The position numbers and the translations under genes are program-made. Source: Pocillopora verrucosa (lineage: Eukaryota > Cnidaria > Anthozoa > Scleractinia > Pocilloporidae). Taken from it: DNA of 64,000 nucleotides. Shown in pieces: positions 1 to 12,500 of the stretch. The stretch spans positions 18,917,098 to 18,981,097 of the forward strand of contig NC_089321.1 of the NCBI RefSeq assembly GCF_036669915.1. Direction: 5' to 3'. The notes beneath the pieces were generated by a model. That model saw only the letters and a program-made list of their open reading frames with translations. It made no database searches and was not told the origin of the DNA. Within the stretch, counting starts at the first letter, position 1. The number at the start of each line of letters is the position of its first letter.

Positions 1-741
1 AACAAATGTTCACTCTACACTGTAACAAAGAAGCGCACCCCCATAATTTGTAACTACAAAATGGGAGCGAAGACTCTTAGCAGGATGAGAGCCCAGCGTG
101 ATCTTGGGGTACTTATGTCAGATACAGCCAGCTTCAGCGATCACATCCACGCCCAGGTGAACAAGGCTAACAAAATGCAAAGTTTCATATGTCGCTCAAT
201 TTGCGGGAGCAAAACTTTACTACCAACTCTGAGGTCCCTCTATGTGGCTCTTGTATGTCCTCGCCTTAGGTACGCCTCTGAAATTTAGAGCCCAAATCCA
301 GTTACTATGATAAAAAGAATAGAAGGGGTGCAACGACGTGCGACTCGGCTTATGTTACCTGATTTTAGCTACAATTAGCGCCTAAAACGTCTCAACCTGC
401 TACCACTGGTTTAGCACAGAGAAGTTAAGGACCTCACAACCTTTTACAAACTGAAGTGTGGGCATTTTAACTTTTCATTTGATTCGTATTTTCAATTTTG
501 TTCAGATGAGAGGTTAAGATCATACTCTAGTAATAAACTGAAAATTAATAGAATTGGGACGGAACTTTTTAAGGGAACATTTTTTAACAGGATTACGTAT
601 CTATGGAACAATTTACCAGATGAGCTGAGGACTGCCAATTTTAGTGTTTCTTCTTATAAGAGACTATGCACTACCTTCTATAAAGATAAGGCCTTTGACC
701 CTGAGCACCCTTATACCACTTGGGCAAAAATCAGCAGTTAG
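1..741 (+). pseudogene. 3' end of a dead LINE (non-LTR) reverse transcriptase
   Basis: The frame from base 61 (and apparently before it) reads as the C-terminal, post-polymerase part of a non-LTR retrotransposon ORF2. Recognisable segments are RDLGVLMSD, LRSLYVALVCPRLRYAS, RIEGVQRRATRLMLPDF and, near the end, YLWNNLPDELR. The frame is broken by three in-frame stops (286-288, 376-378, 412-414) but carries no frameshift and reaches a plausible natural stop at 739-741. The first stop replaces the Trp normally found in the Y-A-S-x-W motif of this region. The element therefore appears 5'-truncated by the window edge and inactivated by point mutation. The clade (CR1/L2/jockey-like) cannot be settled by eye. 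Confidence 0.85.
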
Positions 742-1075
742 TAAGGTTGCTAGTAAGTTAGTATTTTTACAACGGCTTAGATTTTATTAATCAATTGATA
801 CTGTAATTAATAATACTACTATTGTTATTATTATTATTATTGTTGTTGTTATTATCTTAAGGGTTGCTAGTTAGTAAGTTAGTCTCTTCTAGTGGGTTGA
901 ATAGCACGCATGGTTTGTCAGTTCCCTTCTAGTCTACCACACTGCTTTGTTGTGGACTTAGAATTTTATTAATTGATATAGTAATTATAAATACTATTAT
1001 TATTATTATTATTAATATTGTCATTATTATTATTATTATCATTTTATCATGTGACAATGTAATTGCAGTGAAAAT
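742..1075 (+). repeat. LINE 3' tail, present twice, with ATT microsatellites
   Basis: After the LINE stop the segment GCTTAGATTTTATTAAT…GATACTGTAATTA followed by an ATT-rich microsatellite (about 800-855) recurs as CTTAGAATTTTATTAATTGATATAGTAATTA plus a second ATT run (about 991-1046). The stretch GTTGCTAGT…AGTAAGTTAGT is also repeated (about 746-761 and 863-881). Microsatellite-like tails are common in some LINE clades, so this is probably the element's 3' UTR with one tandem duplication. Confidence 0.6.
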
Positions 1076-1881
1076 GGAATAAATATTAATAACCGTTTTC
1101 CTTAACTCATTTAAATTCGCATTACAATCGTTGCTCATTGACAGACCAAAATTAAATCGAGAAAGAACTAATCACTTTGTCTAAATTGGTAAATGTCAAT
1201 GGGAATGTAAGTATATGGTCCTACGTGCGTATCTGTTTCGGATCACCGAACGAGTACAAAGGATATGAATTAATTTCAGCTCTCTTGTCGGCTTCAGATT
1301 TATTGTTAAAATCAAAGAGCGAAATTAATTTCCTTAGCAACATGAATGATATGTTTCCTGTAACAAGATTTGCCTGGCGACATCCCTGAAACCCTTACCG
1401 GACTAAGGTCTGTGGTCGCTATCGTACTGTAGATTAATGGCGACGCTTAAGATTACAAAGAATGTTTGTTTGGAGGGTTTCAATGGGGTGCTAGCTTTCA
1501 CGGCTGACCGCCAAAAGTTCGTCATTTTACTGACAGCCAACTACTTTGGCATTTTACGGCTAACGGTTAACCCCATAGAGATCCTCTGTTTGTAGTACAA
1601 TAAACCCATGAGTGGTTTAGTGTTTTCTTTGTTTTGACTGTCTTCTGTCGCCTTTTGTGACTGTATCACCAACATTGTCAAAATATTCACGAATTTAGTG
1701 AGTCCGGTCGACGAAATCTTTTTCTTTCACGGGATCAATGCGAGTTATCTTAAGCAGGAAAGATGGGCACGGGTAGCCAGTCAGAACACAGGATTCGCTT
1801 CATATTGCCCACGGGTGCTGGCGGTTGTGTAATAAATAGGGATAAACAGTTTTAACACAAGAGGTTGAGGAGACCGTAGAT
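1076..1881. other. Intergenic, no gene seen
   Basis: No open frame here has recognisable protein character. The only oddity is a short imperfect repetition of GCTAACGG/GCTGACCG-type words near 1500-1575, which could be an old repeat fragment. Confidence 0.5.
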
Positions 1882-1887
1882 TTTATT
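1882..1887 (-). terminator. Candidate polyadenylation signal of TMEM170
   Basis: The plus strand reads TTTATT, giving AATAAA on the minus strand about 220 bases downstream of the TMEM170 stop. It is the nearest canonical hexamer found beyond that gene. Confidence 0.4.
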
Positions 1888-2105
1888 GATTTCCACACAT
1901 ATTTACATATTTACAGTCTTTTACCATACAATAACCAAAAACGCCCCCAAAACGACTAAGTTTTTATTTCCCATCAAGGACCTATGTGCAAATGCTAGCC
2001 TTCAAAGATACCACTTTTTTTAGTTTCTTCCATGTCTTTCACTCTAGTGGCAAGTATTTTGTCATAGGATGACCATTATTTGTGAATAAGAGTGTTTTAT
2101 TTTTG

Positions 2106-2451
2106 TCACAGGGTGGCCAAAACTCGCGAATACGACACAAGAAAGCCAAGGAAACCTTGTCCAGCACCCCAGAGAAAGGCTGCGTACCTTGGCATGGTGA
2201 AATGAGCTGTTCGATATACTGTCCCAATTGTGGCACCTGAAGCAAAAGACAAGGAAAAAAAAGGAATCACTAAAAAACACAATCTCCTGGCTTGAAGAGA
2301 AATAATAAATATACGTCTGTGTAAGAAAGAGTTGATGTGTACTTACTAAAAAGTATCAAGGCCAACAAGGTAAGCCATAAAGCAGTTTTCAACTCGTGAC
2401 TATTGGTGGAAAACTTAAAGAAACCACAATATTTTAAATCAAATGAATAAA

Positions 2452-2492
<41 letters not shown>

Positions 2493-5400
2493 AGAGTATA
2501 GTAGGTAATTTAGTGTTAACAACTGAGTTGAAAACGTAAATTGGCCACCCGAAAGGGTAAAAATCTGACGTTTCGAGCGTTAGCCCTTCGTCAGAGCGAT
2601 TATCAAACTTGTTTCAATTCTCTGTTCCACAAACTTGATATAAAGTTTATATTCTGGAGTTTTAATAACATCACTTAAAGTGAGAACCAGATGGATCAGA
2701 TTAAAAATGGTAATAGGACTAAGTGGAGTCCAATTCGGTCTGTAATCATACGAGTGATAAACAAAATCAGACAACCGCAACGCGGGAGTCCGATTTGTTT
2801 ATCACGAGTATGATTAAAAACAGAATTGGACGACAAGAAATCCTGTTACCAATTAATCATAACCATTTCAATTTCCGAAAAAACAAATACACCTAGAACA
2901 AATATCTCCAGTGGAGACAATATCTTCAGTTCAATATTCCTCCATTTTGGAAATTGCCTTGTTTTTCTTTGGATAAGTGGTTATTGCTATGGTTATTGTG
3001 ATCAATTCTGTGATTGGTGGATTTAGCTGAGTGGACCTAGTATGATTGGCTGCTTCAACTGTCTGATTACAGGTGTCTGATTACAGCCAACTGTCCAATT
3101 ACACTGTTCAAATACAACTGTACAGAATGATTAGTGAAAAATTGAAGCAGCTGATGCACCAATCACATTTAAGGAAATTGTAATGGTTATGATTGATAGT
3201 TTAATTGTGCTGAGCTGATTCAGACTTTAGAGTCTGCTTCCATCTGTGGTTTACCCTAATAACTAAGTCATTAGAGTAATATTTTTGAGGGCAAATTTAC
3301 ACCTTTTCAATCCATTAAGTCTATACCAGTAATTAGGAATATAATAAATGTGGCAAGTTTTAAATCTCACTTTGGATATTGGTTTCAAGGTCGTACATAA
3401 AGTGAAAAACTCAAAAGGAATTTCACAGTTTCAGTTTTCACTCAATTAGAATCGCCTATAATAGCTTTAGAAAGAATGAAGTCATGCTTACTTTAAGCAT
3501 AGATATGATTAATACAATTGAGCTGTTATTTGCTTAATCACAAGTATGGAGCAAAATAACAAACCCAAGTCTTCCATAAAGAATCAAACCCTATCTATAA
3601 GGTTAATATATAACATAATAATATCAAAATTAAATTGATTCATCAACTTCTACTGATAAACATTTTCTCAGGTACTGTCTTAAGATAAACAACTATAAAT
3701 ACAGTTAACTGAAAGTCACTGAAAGACATTTTATGTGCCAAGTAGAAATGATGGGATTTTAAAGATGGGATTCCAAAATCTTTCTGGCCTCTTTTGTAAA
3801 TTAGGCAAAAATCAAAACTCACTTGTTACTATTCCTCCAGTGACTGGGTAAAGAAATCCAATGAATATTATGAGGAGAGGAAAAAGCATTCCTCGTGAAT
3901 GTTGCCTCATAGCAAAGAAAGCAACAGCAGCTGAAATACAATGAATGAACACTGATGTTGCCAAACACCAAAGAAAGATCTGATACCACATTTCTGCAAA
4001 GGAAACAGAACTTTATGAACATACAGCTTACAAGCAAATCTTTTAATTCTATTTGTTACAATTGTGAGGCAAAAAATTGTAATGCTTTAAGGGGAATTCT
4101 TGGTTGCTTCTTAGAGGCTCAGATATTTACATTTTTAGATGCTAGTAAATAATCCTACAACTACATGACTGTGTAAATAAGATACATGATTTTTATGACT
4201 CACATGGTGAATGAGGTAAATGACAAAAATAAGTGAAATTGAAACTGTTGCAAAAGCCAGCAGAGTGGTTTCCCAAAATGTCAAATTCCTTATAACCTAA
4301 GCCTTGACAGCCCCTGTCCTTTTCATATCCTAAATATCCATTTTGAGAAATATGAGAAGGTTTAGCAATTTGTTTAGAAGGAGCACTGTATACTTAGATG
4401 TAAATTCTCTACTGTAAGAGGTCTAGGAGCTACACCCATTGTAAATGTGTTGTTTTGGGGAAATTATAGTATTCTATCAAAATAAAAAACAAACAAAATT
4501 AAATAAAGGGAAAATCATAGCATAGTTTCATTCACAAGGAAAAAAACAGTGGGTTTATCTATTTACACAATGTCATGTACATGTAAGTGTGAAAGATCTC
4601 ATCCCTAATGACATGGTTCTGGTTTCTGATGCATTAAAACACACAAAACATTGGTTATGTGAAAAACATACAATCACTGTTCGCTTCACAGACACCTTTC
4701 TAGTACAAATACAAATACACCTACACCTCTCACTAACAGTCAGTTTCTTATGTCTCAACAACATTCTGACGTGAAATTAACTTAAAAAAACATCATAATG
4801 GCCTTTCCTCAGATGGGCAATGGGTATCATATTATGGTCCCACAGAGCAAACACACATGAAATAAGCCTCTTTATTACTCACACCCATGTTATATTATTA
4901 TGATGATAGAAATTACCTATACTGTGTATTAGTAATACATTTTCCTGGTTTTTTTTTTTAACTGAAACATTAAAAATCCTTTAGTTAATAAAATTCTATT
5001 CAATAAACTTTCTTGAGGCTTTCACCATGGAACTTGTTATGATTCGCTGCTCTAGTAAACTAAAGAAAGGTGAAGGAAAGCTATGGTATTACTTATTAAA
5101 AGGCGTACCCAGTTGACCCAGTCAGCCTTAGTGCCTGAAGGAGACTTGCAGTAGTAAGTTTGACTGTCATGATTTACTTCAAAAGTGACTACAGCGTGAG
5201 ACAATCTTACTTCATCTTCTATTCACCAGGATAAGTAACGGTAAACTTTTTTGCATTAATTTTTTTGTGTAAGTGTAATACTGAATTGTTGTTTTTTCAT
5301 TGGTCAACTGCAGATTTAAACATCTTGCTGTAAGCTTATGTGCGAGGTTGCTTTTACCTGCTTGATTATTCAAAACCATCAGTGGAAATAAAATCAAGAG

Positions 5401-5577
5401 CACTTTTAATTGCACCAAAACTATAATAGGATTCGATGAACTAGAATCTAAATCAAAAGCTGAATTAACTTAAGGTCGTTTAGAGTAAGCTTGGACGTTT
5501 TAAACATTTCCCTTTTTTAATTTGCGTTTCATCGTCCACTCACCACCGAAAAAATACAGAGTCCCTTGCACGTCCAT
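2106..5577 (-). CDS. TMEM170: TMEM170-family four-helix membrane protein, 3 exons, 111 aa
   Basis: Exons (minus strand): 5577-5544, 3993-3823, 2236-2106. They are too short to stand out as ORFs. Exon 1 (12 codons, beginning MDVQGTLYFFG) has an in-frame stop a few codons upstream of the ATG and a GTGAGT donor. Exon 2 begins with E-MWYQIFLWCLATSVFIH and continues through GGIVT. Exon 3 reads SATIGTVYR … WGAGQGFLGFLVSYSRVLATL-stop. MWY.(I/V)FLW, the (A/S)A.(I/A)G.VYR segment, the G.GQ motif and the SxxRxLATL terminus are the family signature, and length and phases (1,1) fit. In vertebrates TMEM170A is an ER/nuclear-envelope protein affecting ER sheet and nuclear-pore organisation; the same role here is inference. 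A/B orthology cannot be assigned. Confidence 0.92.
2518..2600 (+). repeat. One end of a MITE-like element in the TMEM170 intron
   Basis: CAACTGAGTTGAAAACGTAA followed by TTGGCCAC and the word GACGTTTCGAGCGTTAGCCC matches the terminal and subterminal sequence of the complete inverted-repeat element at 34689-34839. The opposite terminus is not visible here, so this is a partial copy. Confidence 0.65.
2580..2831 (-). repeat. Dispersed repeat ending in a large palindrome
   Basis: Two arms of about 43 bases (2728-2771 and 2789-2831) are near-perfect reverse complements around a 17-base GC-rich centre (AACCGCAACGCGGGAG region). Together with 2580-2727 this looks like a dispersed cnidarian repeat; the minus strand stays open for 66 codons but shows no protein family character. 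It lies directly against the MITE end at 2518-2600 and may be part of the same composite element. Confidence 0.55.
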
Positions 5578-8500
5578 GCCTTTATATTTGCTCTCCTATT
5601 ACTAGAGACAGCTACCACTGTCGTTTCTCAGGGGGTCTCCTGATCAGCCTTTTCAATACTTTAGAGCATCAGAAGTTTCGTTATGAACCACTCGGCGTAC
5701 CGCCATGTTCTTCATCATTGTAAACGTTCTGTTACTTTTTGTTCACTTTCACGTACTACGTCGTATACTCCTCATCGAATTATATCCAATCAGAGCTTTT
5801 CTGGCGCGCTCTTTGAAAGTGCTTCGAAGGGCGAAGAAATAGCTAGCTACGCAAATGGAGCCTTGCGTGGCGTCCTTCTTTATTTGTCTGGGATAAGGCT
5901 CTGCGGTACTGATAACTTGACACTTAAAAACCATTGAGGCAGAACTTCAGAACACGAAGTAGCTCCACAAATAAGAACATATGGTAACCAATCAATTGGC
6001 GAGGAAAATTTAGAGAAATAATTATCATTGCCGAATCTCCAAAAATTGTGGATTTAAGTCTGAAAAGCGGTTGTCGAAAGGAATTTTCGACATCGTGAAG
6101 TAAAATCCAGTTCGAAAATAAATTCGAAGTTCACTTTCGAGGTTACTACGGCCATGGAGATATGTAAACAATATCCTCCATTTGGCGCGAAATCATACTC
6201 GGATATTTGTCCTGGGATATTTGAACTCAGATTTGAATTTTCAGTGGGATTTTATGAACGAACAAATTTGTCTATTCTTCCATAATAACAAAAAAACCAC
6301 TTTCCTGACTTGAATCGACTTTTGAGGGAAGACTTTAATCGCATTGGACACAAGTGTTGAAATAAAAAAATTGGGAATATCACTTGGCGAATATCAACCC
6401 GGTTCTGGGCATACTAGATCACGTGATGCCTTTAAACTCATCGCCACCGAATGAAAATATTCGATGGATTATGATAATAATGTTATCCTTTTGATTTAGG
6501 AATTGTGGAGTAACCTTTAAATGTAGTTGAGTTACGATTAGAACAAGGGAGTCTTTTCTTTCTCCTTTGGTCCTGCGTGCTTTAAAGAGAAAGGGAAAGG
6601 GAAACGCCTTACTGACATTTGAACGGAAAGGAAACGCACTCTGCACGCTTTTCAAAAGTTTTTAGACCCTGTCAGTTCAGCAACATTGGTCTTACTCTCT
6701 GCTCTTAGACCTGATAATGAACTCCTTAACTTAGACGATGTACAATGTGACAATATGGTCCGTCTGGTTCTCGATCCTGTTCAGTGGAGAGACCAATGAA
6801 GTGTGTGCGGAAAATGTTTTTTCTTTTTTTTTGGTAAACAATTGTCTTTATTAATTTTTACATACAACAGCCCAGTACTAACAATACGTAAAACACTTAT
6901 AATAATCACGATAACAACACAATGTTTACGTTAATTATAATACTACCCCTATTGCTATTTTGCTTTTTTTTGCATTTCGGAGCTTAGCGGAAGATGTTCT
7001 TCCGAAATAAGGCTTGATGTGGGAACAAAAGTAAGCAAAGAAATCAGCCTTAATTTCGTTTTCAGAGCCGCTGTTCAGCGCGTAACATTGAATGAAGGTG
7101 GTTTTTCGAACCTGGTGTGGAACCTCACTGTGACAATCTAGATTATAAACAGCTACTACTTTTGGGTAAATTCACAGGTTGTATCCAACTCCTCCGTAAA
7201 GTGAACATACGCGTCATGGCAAACTGAGTCGAGGACAATCTGTCAAATTCACAGTCTTTTACGGCTAAACTCAATTTATCATGACTTACAAAGGCCTAAG
7301 ATTGACAGTTTGTACAAACAGATATTACAAAGCTTCGGCTAGTTCGTAACAGCAAATATGGAACAATATAAAGCAGGTGAGAGTTTGCAGTTAAGGCAGA
7401 TAAACACCAACAACGGGATATTTTCACGCAACGTTTTCTCGCTCCTCGCCTCCTCTACATAGCCCTTCCTCTACTATCCTTTCTTCTGAACAACACAAGC
7501 TTTGGTTGCACTACAGAGTCACCTACAGTTGACCATCTGTTTAACAAGGACGACCCTCATACTTATGCTATCTAAACGCTTATGCCTCTCGACCATTATA
7601 AAAAACTCTACTTAGTTAAAAGAAATACGCCAAAGCTTAGTTGAAAAAAAAGACAGAAGACCAATGCTTTGAGAAAGGAGCCGGACACTTTCAAAAACCT
7701 GGGAGCGAATAAAGAGGAGGGAATATAACATGCTACATGGAAAGAAAAGACCAGAAGTGTTAAAGAAGAATAAGGATACAAGAACAAACTGAAAAAAGTC
7801 TGAATTCAATTCAGGCGAACGAATGAAAGCGATTGGCAGCCGCATGCTCTGACAGTCACAGCTCATCGCTTTGGCAACGTTTATTAGAAACGAAAGGAGA
7901 ACAGTAAAGAAGTGGAAAGAAATGACAATCTTCAAATCTATTTTTAAAGGGATGCACCAGCTTAGACCAGATCTGGAAAATTTGTATCTCCTCGGAGACG
8001 GAGATAACTAGGGTCCGTAATTCAACTAGAAACTGTCTATCAAATAGCGACGATAGGACTAGAGAGTTGTCTTAGGAATAAAAATTCCTCCCTCCAAGGA
8101 TTGTCAGAGAACACCAGAAGCAAAAGATACAATACTTCACATCTAACTTAACAGCAACGATAAAATGCGACCGAAATCTCTCCGAAACACTGTATCTTAG
8201 GAAAAAAAGGCCCACCATTAAAGTTCAGAGGGTTGAATGAAAAACAAAACTTTGCATCCAAGAATAAATCAGGTAAAATGGGAAGAGAAAGAAACACACG
8301 GGTATACCAAAAAAAAAATGGTGACAGAGACACTGACTAGGATATGACAAACCAATGGCTTTCTACGCAAAAGAAAAAACGTTATGAGCTGAGCAGTGTT
8401 AGTTACAATCATTACAATTACAAACATTACAATCTTTTGGATGTGCAAATAGAGCAGACCGTGAGAAATGGGCCAACAGACTAGATAGTGTCATCAAGAA

Positions 8501-8788
8501 TGAAGAACAAATAAAGCTGCCTACTCATCAATGTCTCCATTCCAAAGAAAATTCCAAAGGAAAACCGTATCGAAAATAAGTGAAAATCTGTTGTAAACAT
8601 GAAGACCTTGAAATCCATATCGAAAGAGTGAGCGGGACGAGATCCGCTCGGCTGAAGCCAGTACTGATAAGAGTCCTGGGACCTTTAAAGAAATTAATAA
8701 ATAGATCTATTTGTAAGAGACACAATTTCTTGTCCATTAGCTAACATCAAAATACAGGGAACACAATAGATCGCACTTATTGGAGAAG
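5578..8788. other. Intergenic region upstream of TMEM170
   Basis: No convincing gene. ORFs at 5683-5937 (plus), 6419-6655 (minus) and 7612-7935 (minus) show no recognisable domain and biased, low-complexity composition. At 6181-6192 there is TTTGGCGCGAAA, a full match to the palindromic E2F consensus, about 600 bases upstream of TMEM170; a single site in AT-rich DNA can be chance. A block near 8590-8700 reads weakly like LINE ORF1 or linker sequence on the plus strand but could not be supported. Confidence 0.45.
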
Positions 8789-9010
8789 GCACTACACGAT
8801 TAGGCCCAAACTTGATTATGCAACAAGATCTATTTGGGAGCCACGTTATGCAGGCAAGTGCGATGTGCAAAAACTAGAGAGAGTTCTTAATGCTGCTACA
8901 CGTTTCTACACAGAGAATTATCATTCTCGCTATAAATTAAATGTTACCACTTATACTACGATGCACAACTTGGGAACTGAAAGAACCTCTGGACAAGAGA
9001 ATAAAAGTCA
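8789..9010 (+). pseudogene. Scrap of a LINE reverse transcriptase C-terminus
   Basis: The frame reads HYTIRPKLDYATRSIWEP, then a lysine-rich step, VQKLERVLNAATRFYT and TTYTTMHNLG. This matches the conserved R-P-x-L-x-Y-A-x-x-x-W-x-P … (V)(Q)(R/N)xAARF … (M)(L)xxLGW region following the polymerase domain of CR1/L2/jockey-type LINEs. The neighbouring sequence does not continue the similarity on either side, so only about 220 bases survive. It comes from a different family than the copy at 1-741, judging by the divergent residues. Confidence 0.65.
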
Positions 9011-9472
9011 ATCGCCAGTTAGTGATAAACAAATGACTGATTGTGATATGGTCAGGAAAGCAAATAAGAGCTCAGTAGTTTGAAAGGGATCACAGTTACC
9101 TGCTAGTCCAAATATTTCAGAACAGAAAAGATATCTTCAAGTTCCCGTTTTTCCTTGCAACTACTAGAAACAAGAATGAACTTCAAGCGGAGACAGCTAC
9201 TATCACGTAGTAGCACAGTTATTGCGTTTTTGGACAGTCTGTAGGTTTATTATCAGACTAGATGGGCTTATATATTATTCTGCTATTTACGTTTTAAAAA
9301 TTCTAGAAGTTAGAGGGATGCTTTGTCAGTGTTTTCTAAACCAAAAATGTTTTATAATGAACATCATATTGAGTTAGTAGGGAAGTCAGTAAGTTATAAC
9401 GTATGTTTAAGTCACCTCAATTGTTATTAATTTCAAAGAATAGGGGAAGTAATAATGATTAAAACATATCCC

Positions 9473-9521
9473 ATGATGATAATGATGATGATGATGATGT
9501 TTATGATGATAATGATAATGA
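9473..9521. repeat. ATG/ATA trinucleotide microsatellite
   Basis: About 16 imperfect GAT/TGA-type triplets with a few ATA interruptions. No coding context. Confidence 0.85.
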
Positions 9522-12500
9522 GAAGGTAGAGATCATGTAAAACGTTTCGTTGAGTAAGAGACATAAGTATTAAAAGCGACACTAGAGAGAGTCACAATGC
9601 TTTCATTCCAAGTATCCTCTTCTACACGAGGCCAAAAAGATAATGTGCACAAGAAATACAATTAAAAATCACTGCTGCAAGAGAGAAGGTGATGATCAAC
9701 CGGACTGAAAAAAGTAATTAATGCCATCGATACTTTCATTCTGTATCTTGATTGAAATGATCGACTTTCAACCACTTATCCTAGATGAGAAATTTAAGAT
9801 AGTTCACCTGTTATGAATGCAGTGGTTTCCTGTAATATTTTATTGAAATTGGAACATGTTCTTTTGGTCGTGCTACTTCTTTATTGATTGTGTAAGTTTA
9901 TATAATATAAATTCGAGAAGGAATACTCACGCACTATATTCGACTACAAAGAACTCAGCTTTTATCAGCAAGGAAATGCATAGCAAGTCGTCGTGATAAT
10001 GAAAACAGAATTCTGTTCATTCCAGTTATACTGAGGACTCGATCTATAATGACTCACTTAGATAATTGCTGGCCAGGCTTGCTTACATTTAAGCTCAGTG
10101 CTGTACTTAATGAACATCCTCCCTACTAAAGTTCCTAAAGGAAATATAATTGTCAATATACTACCTGTTTTACTAAGTAATTTGTTTCCAGGCACTTATT
10201 CCGGTTCAAAATTACTATTTCCTTCAGACATTTCTTGGAATCTTTAAAATCGAGTATTTTAAGAAGTCCTTTCCTCAGAAGTGCAAAGGAAGGAAAGAGT
10301 GCTTGTAAACCAATTAGCTGTTTTCTTCTTTAATCATGTGTTCAGAAAGTCTCAGCTCAAATTTTGGTTTCATCTTTTGCCATTATACTTTCTGTCTTAA
10401 TCCCTGTGCTCAGCTAAAATATTCTTATTAATCAGAAATAGATGATGACAGAGAAAAGTTTCTGAGAAACTTCACTTGACTCAGTCAGGAATACAGTAAT
10501 CAGAAGTCGGACATGAATACCACAACATTGAAGATAATTGAAGATTCCACTCTCTTATTGGTATTTCCAAGTTTCTTGATATCTCTTCGATTAATTATCT
10601 TATTCTACTTCAGTTACTTTTCGTCCATAGTGAGCTGGGCTGGCTGGTATCATACTCTATCCAGAGTCTATCAGTTAATCTTTTGTTCCTTACGTTTCTC
10701 TCCTGTTGAAGGCTGATATAAACAATTGTAGATGAGTGATGCTTAGTGCTGGATATGTCTCTCGTCTAAATCACTGTTCGTCACACTACCAACCAACCAA
10801 CAAAAAAAAGAAAATGACGGCTTGATGAAACTGGGAAAAAAAGTTCGACAGTTTGTCCAGTTTCAGCTGGGACAAAATTCATCAGAGGAATCTAATAACA
10901 AACCCAAAATGTTCTTTGTATAAATGTTTTCCATGATATCATCAGGATAACCTCTCTGGCGGTAGAGACATTTACAGGCAGAGAAATAGATCATTTCGAT
11001 AAGCATGGGTCGATACCATTTACATGTTACTGCGGTTAAAAGTGTTATACTAGGTTACTCGTGAGTTAGTTACCTAGGATTCTGCCCTTGATTGTATTCT
11101 TCAAGTTTTTCGGCCTGAAGGTATTGTCGGCCAAATCCACAACATTCTAGAACACTGAAGGCTTCCTTAAATCTCGGTGTATCGAATGGCGAAACGCTGT
11201 AACGTATTTTAACCAGCTATTTTTGCATCTTGGAAATGACTGATAGGAATAATTCTTTTTTAAAACGTGGAGGACAGAGTTTGGCTACCGGAATTTCACG
11301 CACTTCTCCTTCCAAGATGGCGGATCAGGATAAAGTCCATTATAAATCCGTTTGAAAAACCTCTCTCCGTTTAGCTCAATTGAATTCCTCATCAACTTTT
11401 TCAGTGTTCAGTGTGGATTTTGTTAGACGGCTCTTTTTTTTTTGAAGTAATTCTTCCCTGAGTCGAACTAATTAATTCTGTAGATTGTATAGTTATAGCT
11501 TGTCAGTTAATTGCCCACAACACGTTCGATTTTCAGTTTCATTCATATTGAACTTAAGTGAAATGAAGGTGTAAGTCCATGTTAGTTCTATGAAAGAAAA
11601 AGCTTTTAAAAACTGCAGGACAAGGAGAGAGAAGCGAGACATCAAGAAATAGTATCATTTGTAGACTTCAACCAATCACAAGATATTATGTTGTGTTTAA
11701 ACTCACAGTCGTTTCTCAGAATATTCAAAAACCATAGTCAATGAAATAAGGCTGATAAAATAAAATCAAGAAGCGCTGTTAGAATCACCGAATCAGAAGG
11801 CTACTTTCACTTTTTCAAGTAGAGCTGCATGGTTTGTGGCTCAGTTTTCATATCGAATTAAGTTATTTTGAATTGCAAAGATTAAGGTGAGCTGATCAGA
11901 GGTTACTCTACCGTGTGTGTAGCGATATTTATCGTGAGAAAGTTTTTAAGTCCGTTCATAAGATTGCTTCTTTCAAATCGGCTCGTTACACAAACCTGAA
12001 AACAACTCATGGTATCGCAGAGTTCTGAGTTTTAGTTGCATTCACTGATAGACTAATAACGCTCTCTGTTAACCCTCCATTGAACTACCACGAGTAAATA
12101 TAACTTGAAACGGATTCAATATTACATAGCTTTCGCGAGTTTACTCAGTATCTTTCGCTTTTGCATCGTACAATTGAGTTTAATTCGTGTATGCTTCGCA
12201 AATTTGGAAGAAAAAAAGATGTCAGATTGAAGACCGCTCCATATGCCTTGTTGAGTTGACGATGTCAAGTACTTCAATTCAGTCCAGCTCCCCTATATGT
12301 CGTTTCACTCTACTTTGTAAGTAGATTGATGAACATTTCCCATTTTCTCGAGGTAATGCGAGTATGTTCTAATAAGAGGTTCAAACAATGAAAAGACTCT
12401 TTTCCTCATTCGATAACTGTTCCGTTTGCCCCTCTTGATCGATCAATTGATCGATCTTATGTGTCTAGCATGCAATTGAATGACATAGTGAAACATTTCA

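Noticed and set aside
5212..5418. Minus-strand ORF with a hydrophobic start as the first exon of TMEM170
   Set aside because: It has a donor and the right phase, but its first codon is TTG, no ATG precedes it in frame, and the exon at 5577-5544 with ATG and GTGAGT fits the family better.
7612..7935. 107-codon minus-strand ORF with hydrophobic stretches
   Set aside because: The Phe/Leu/Ser-rich composition is what purine-rich plus-strand DNA gives by chance; no family features.
8590..8700. Possible LINE ORF1-like segment on the plus strand
   Set aside because: Only a weak, short resemblance with frame breaks; not enough to annotate.
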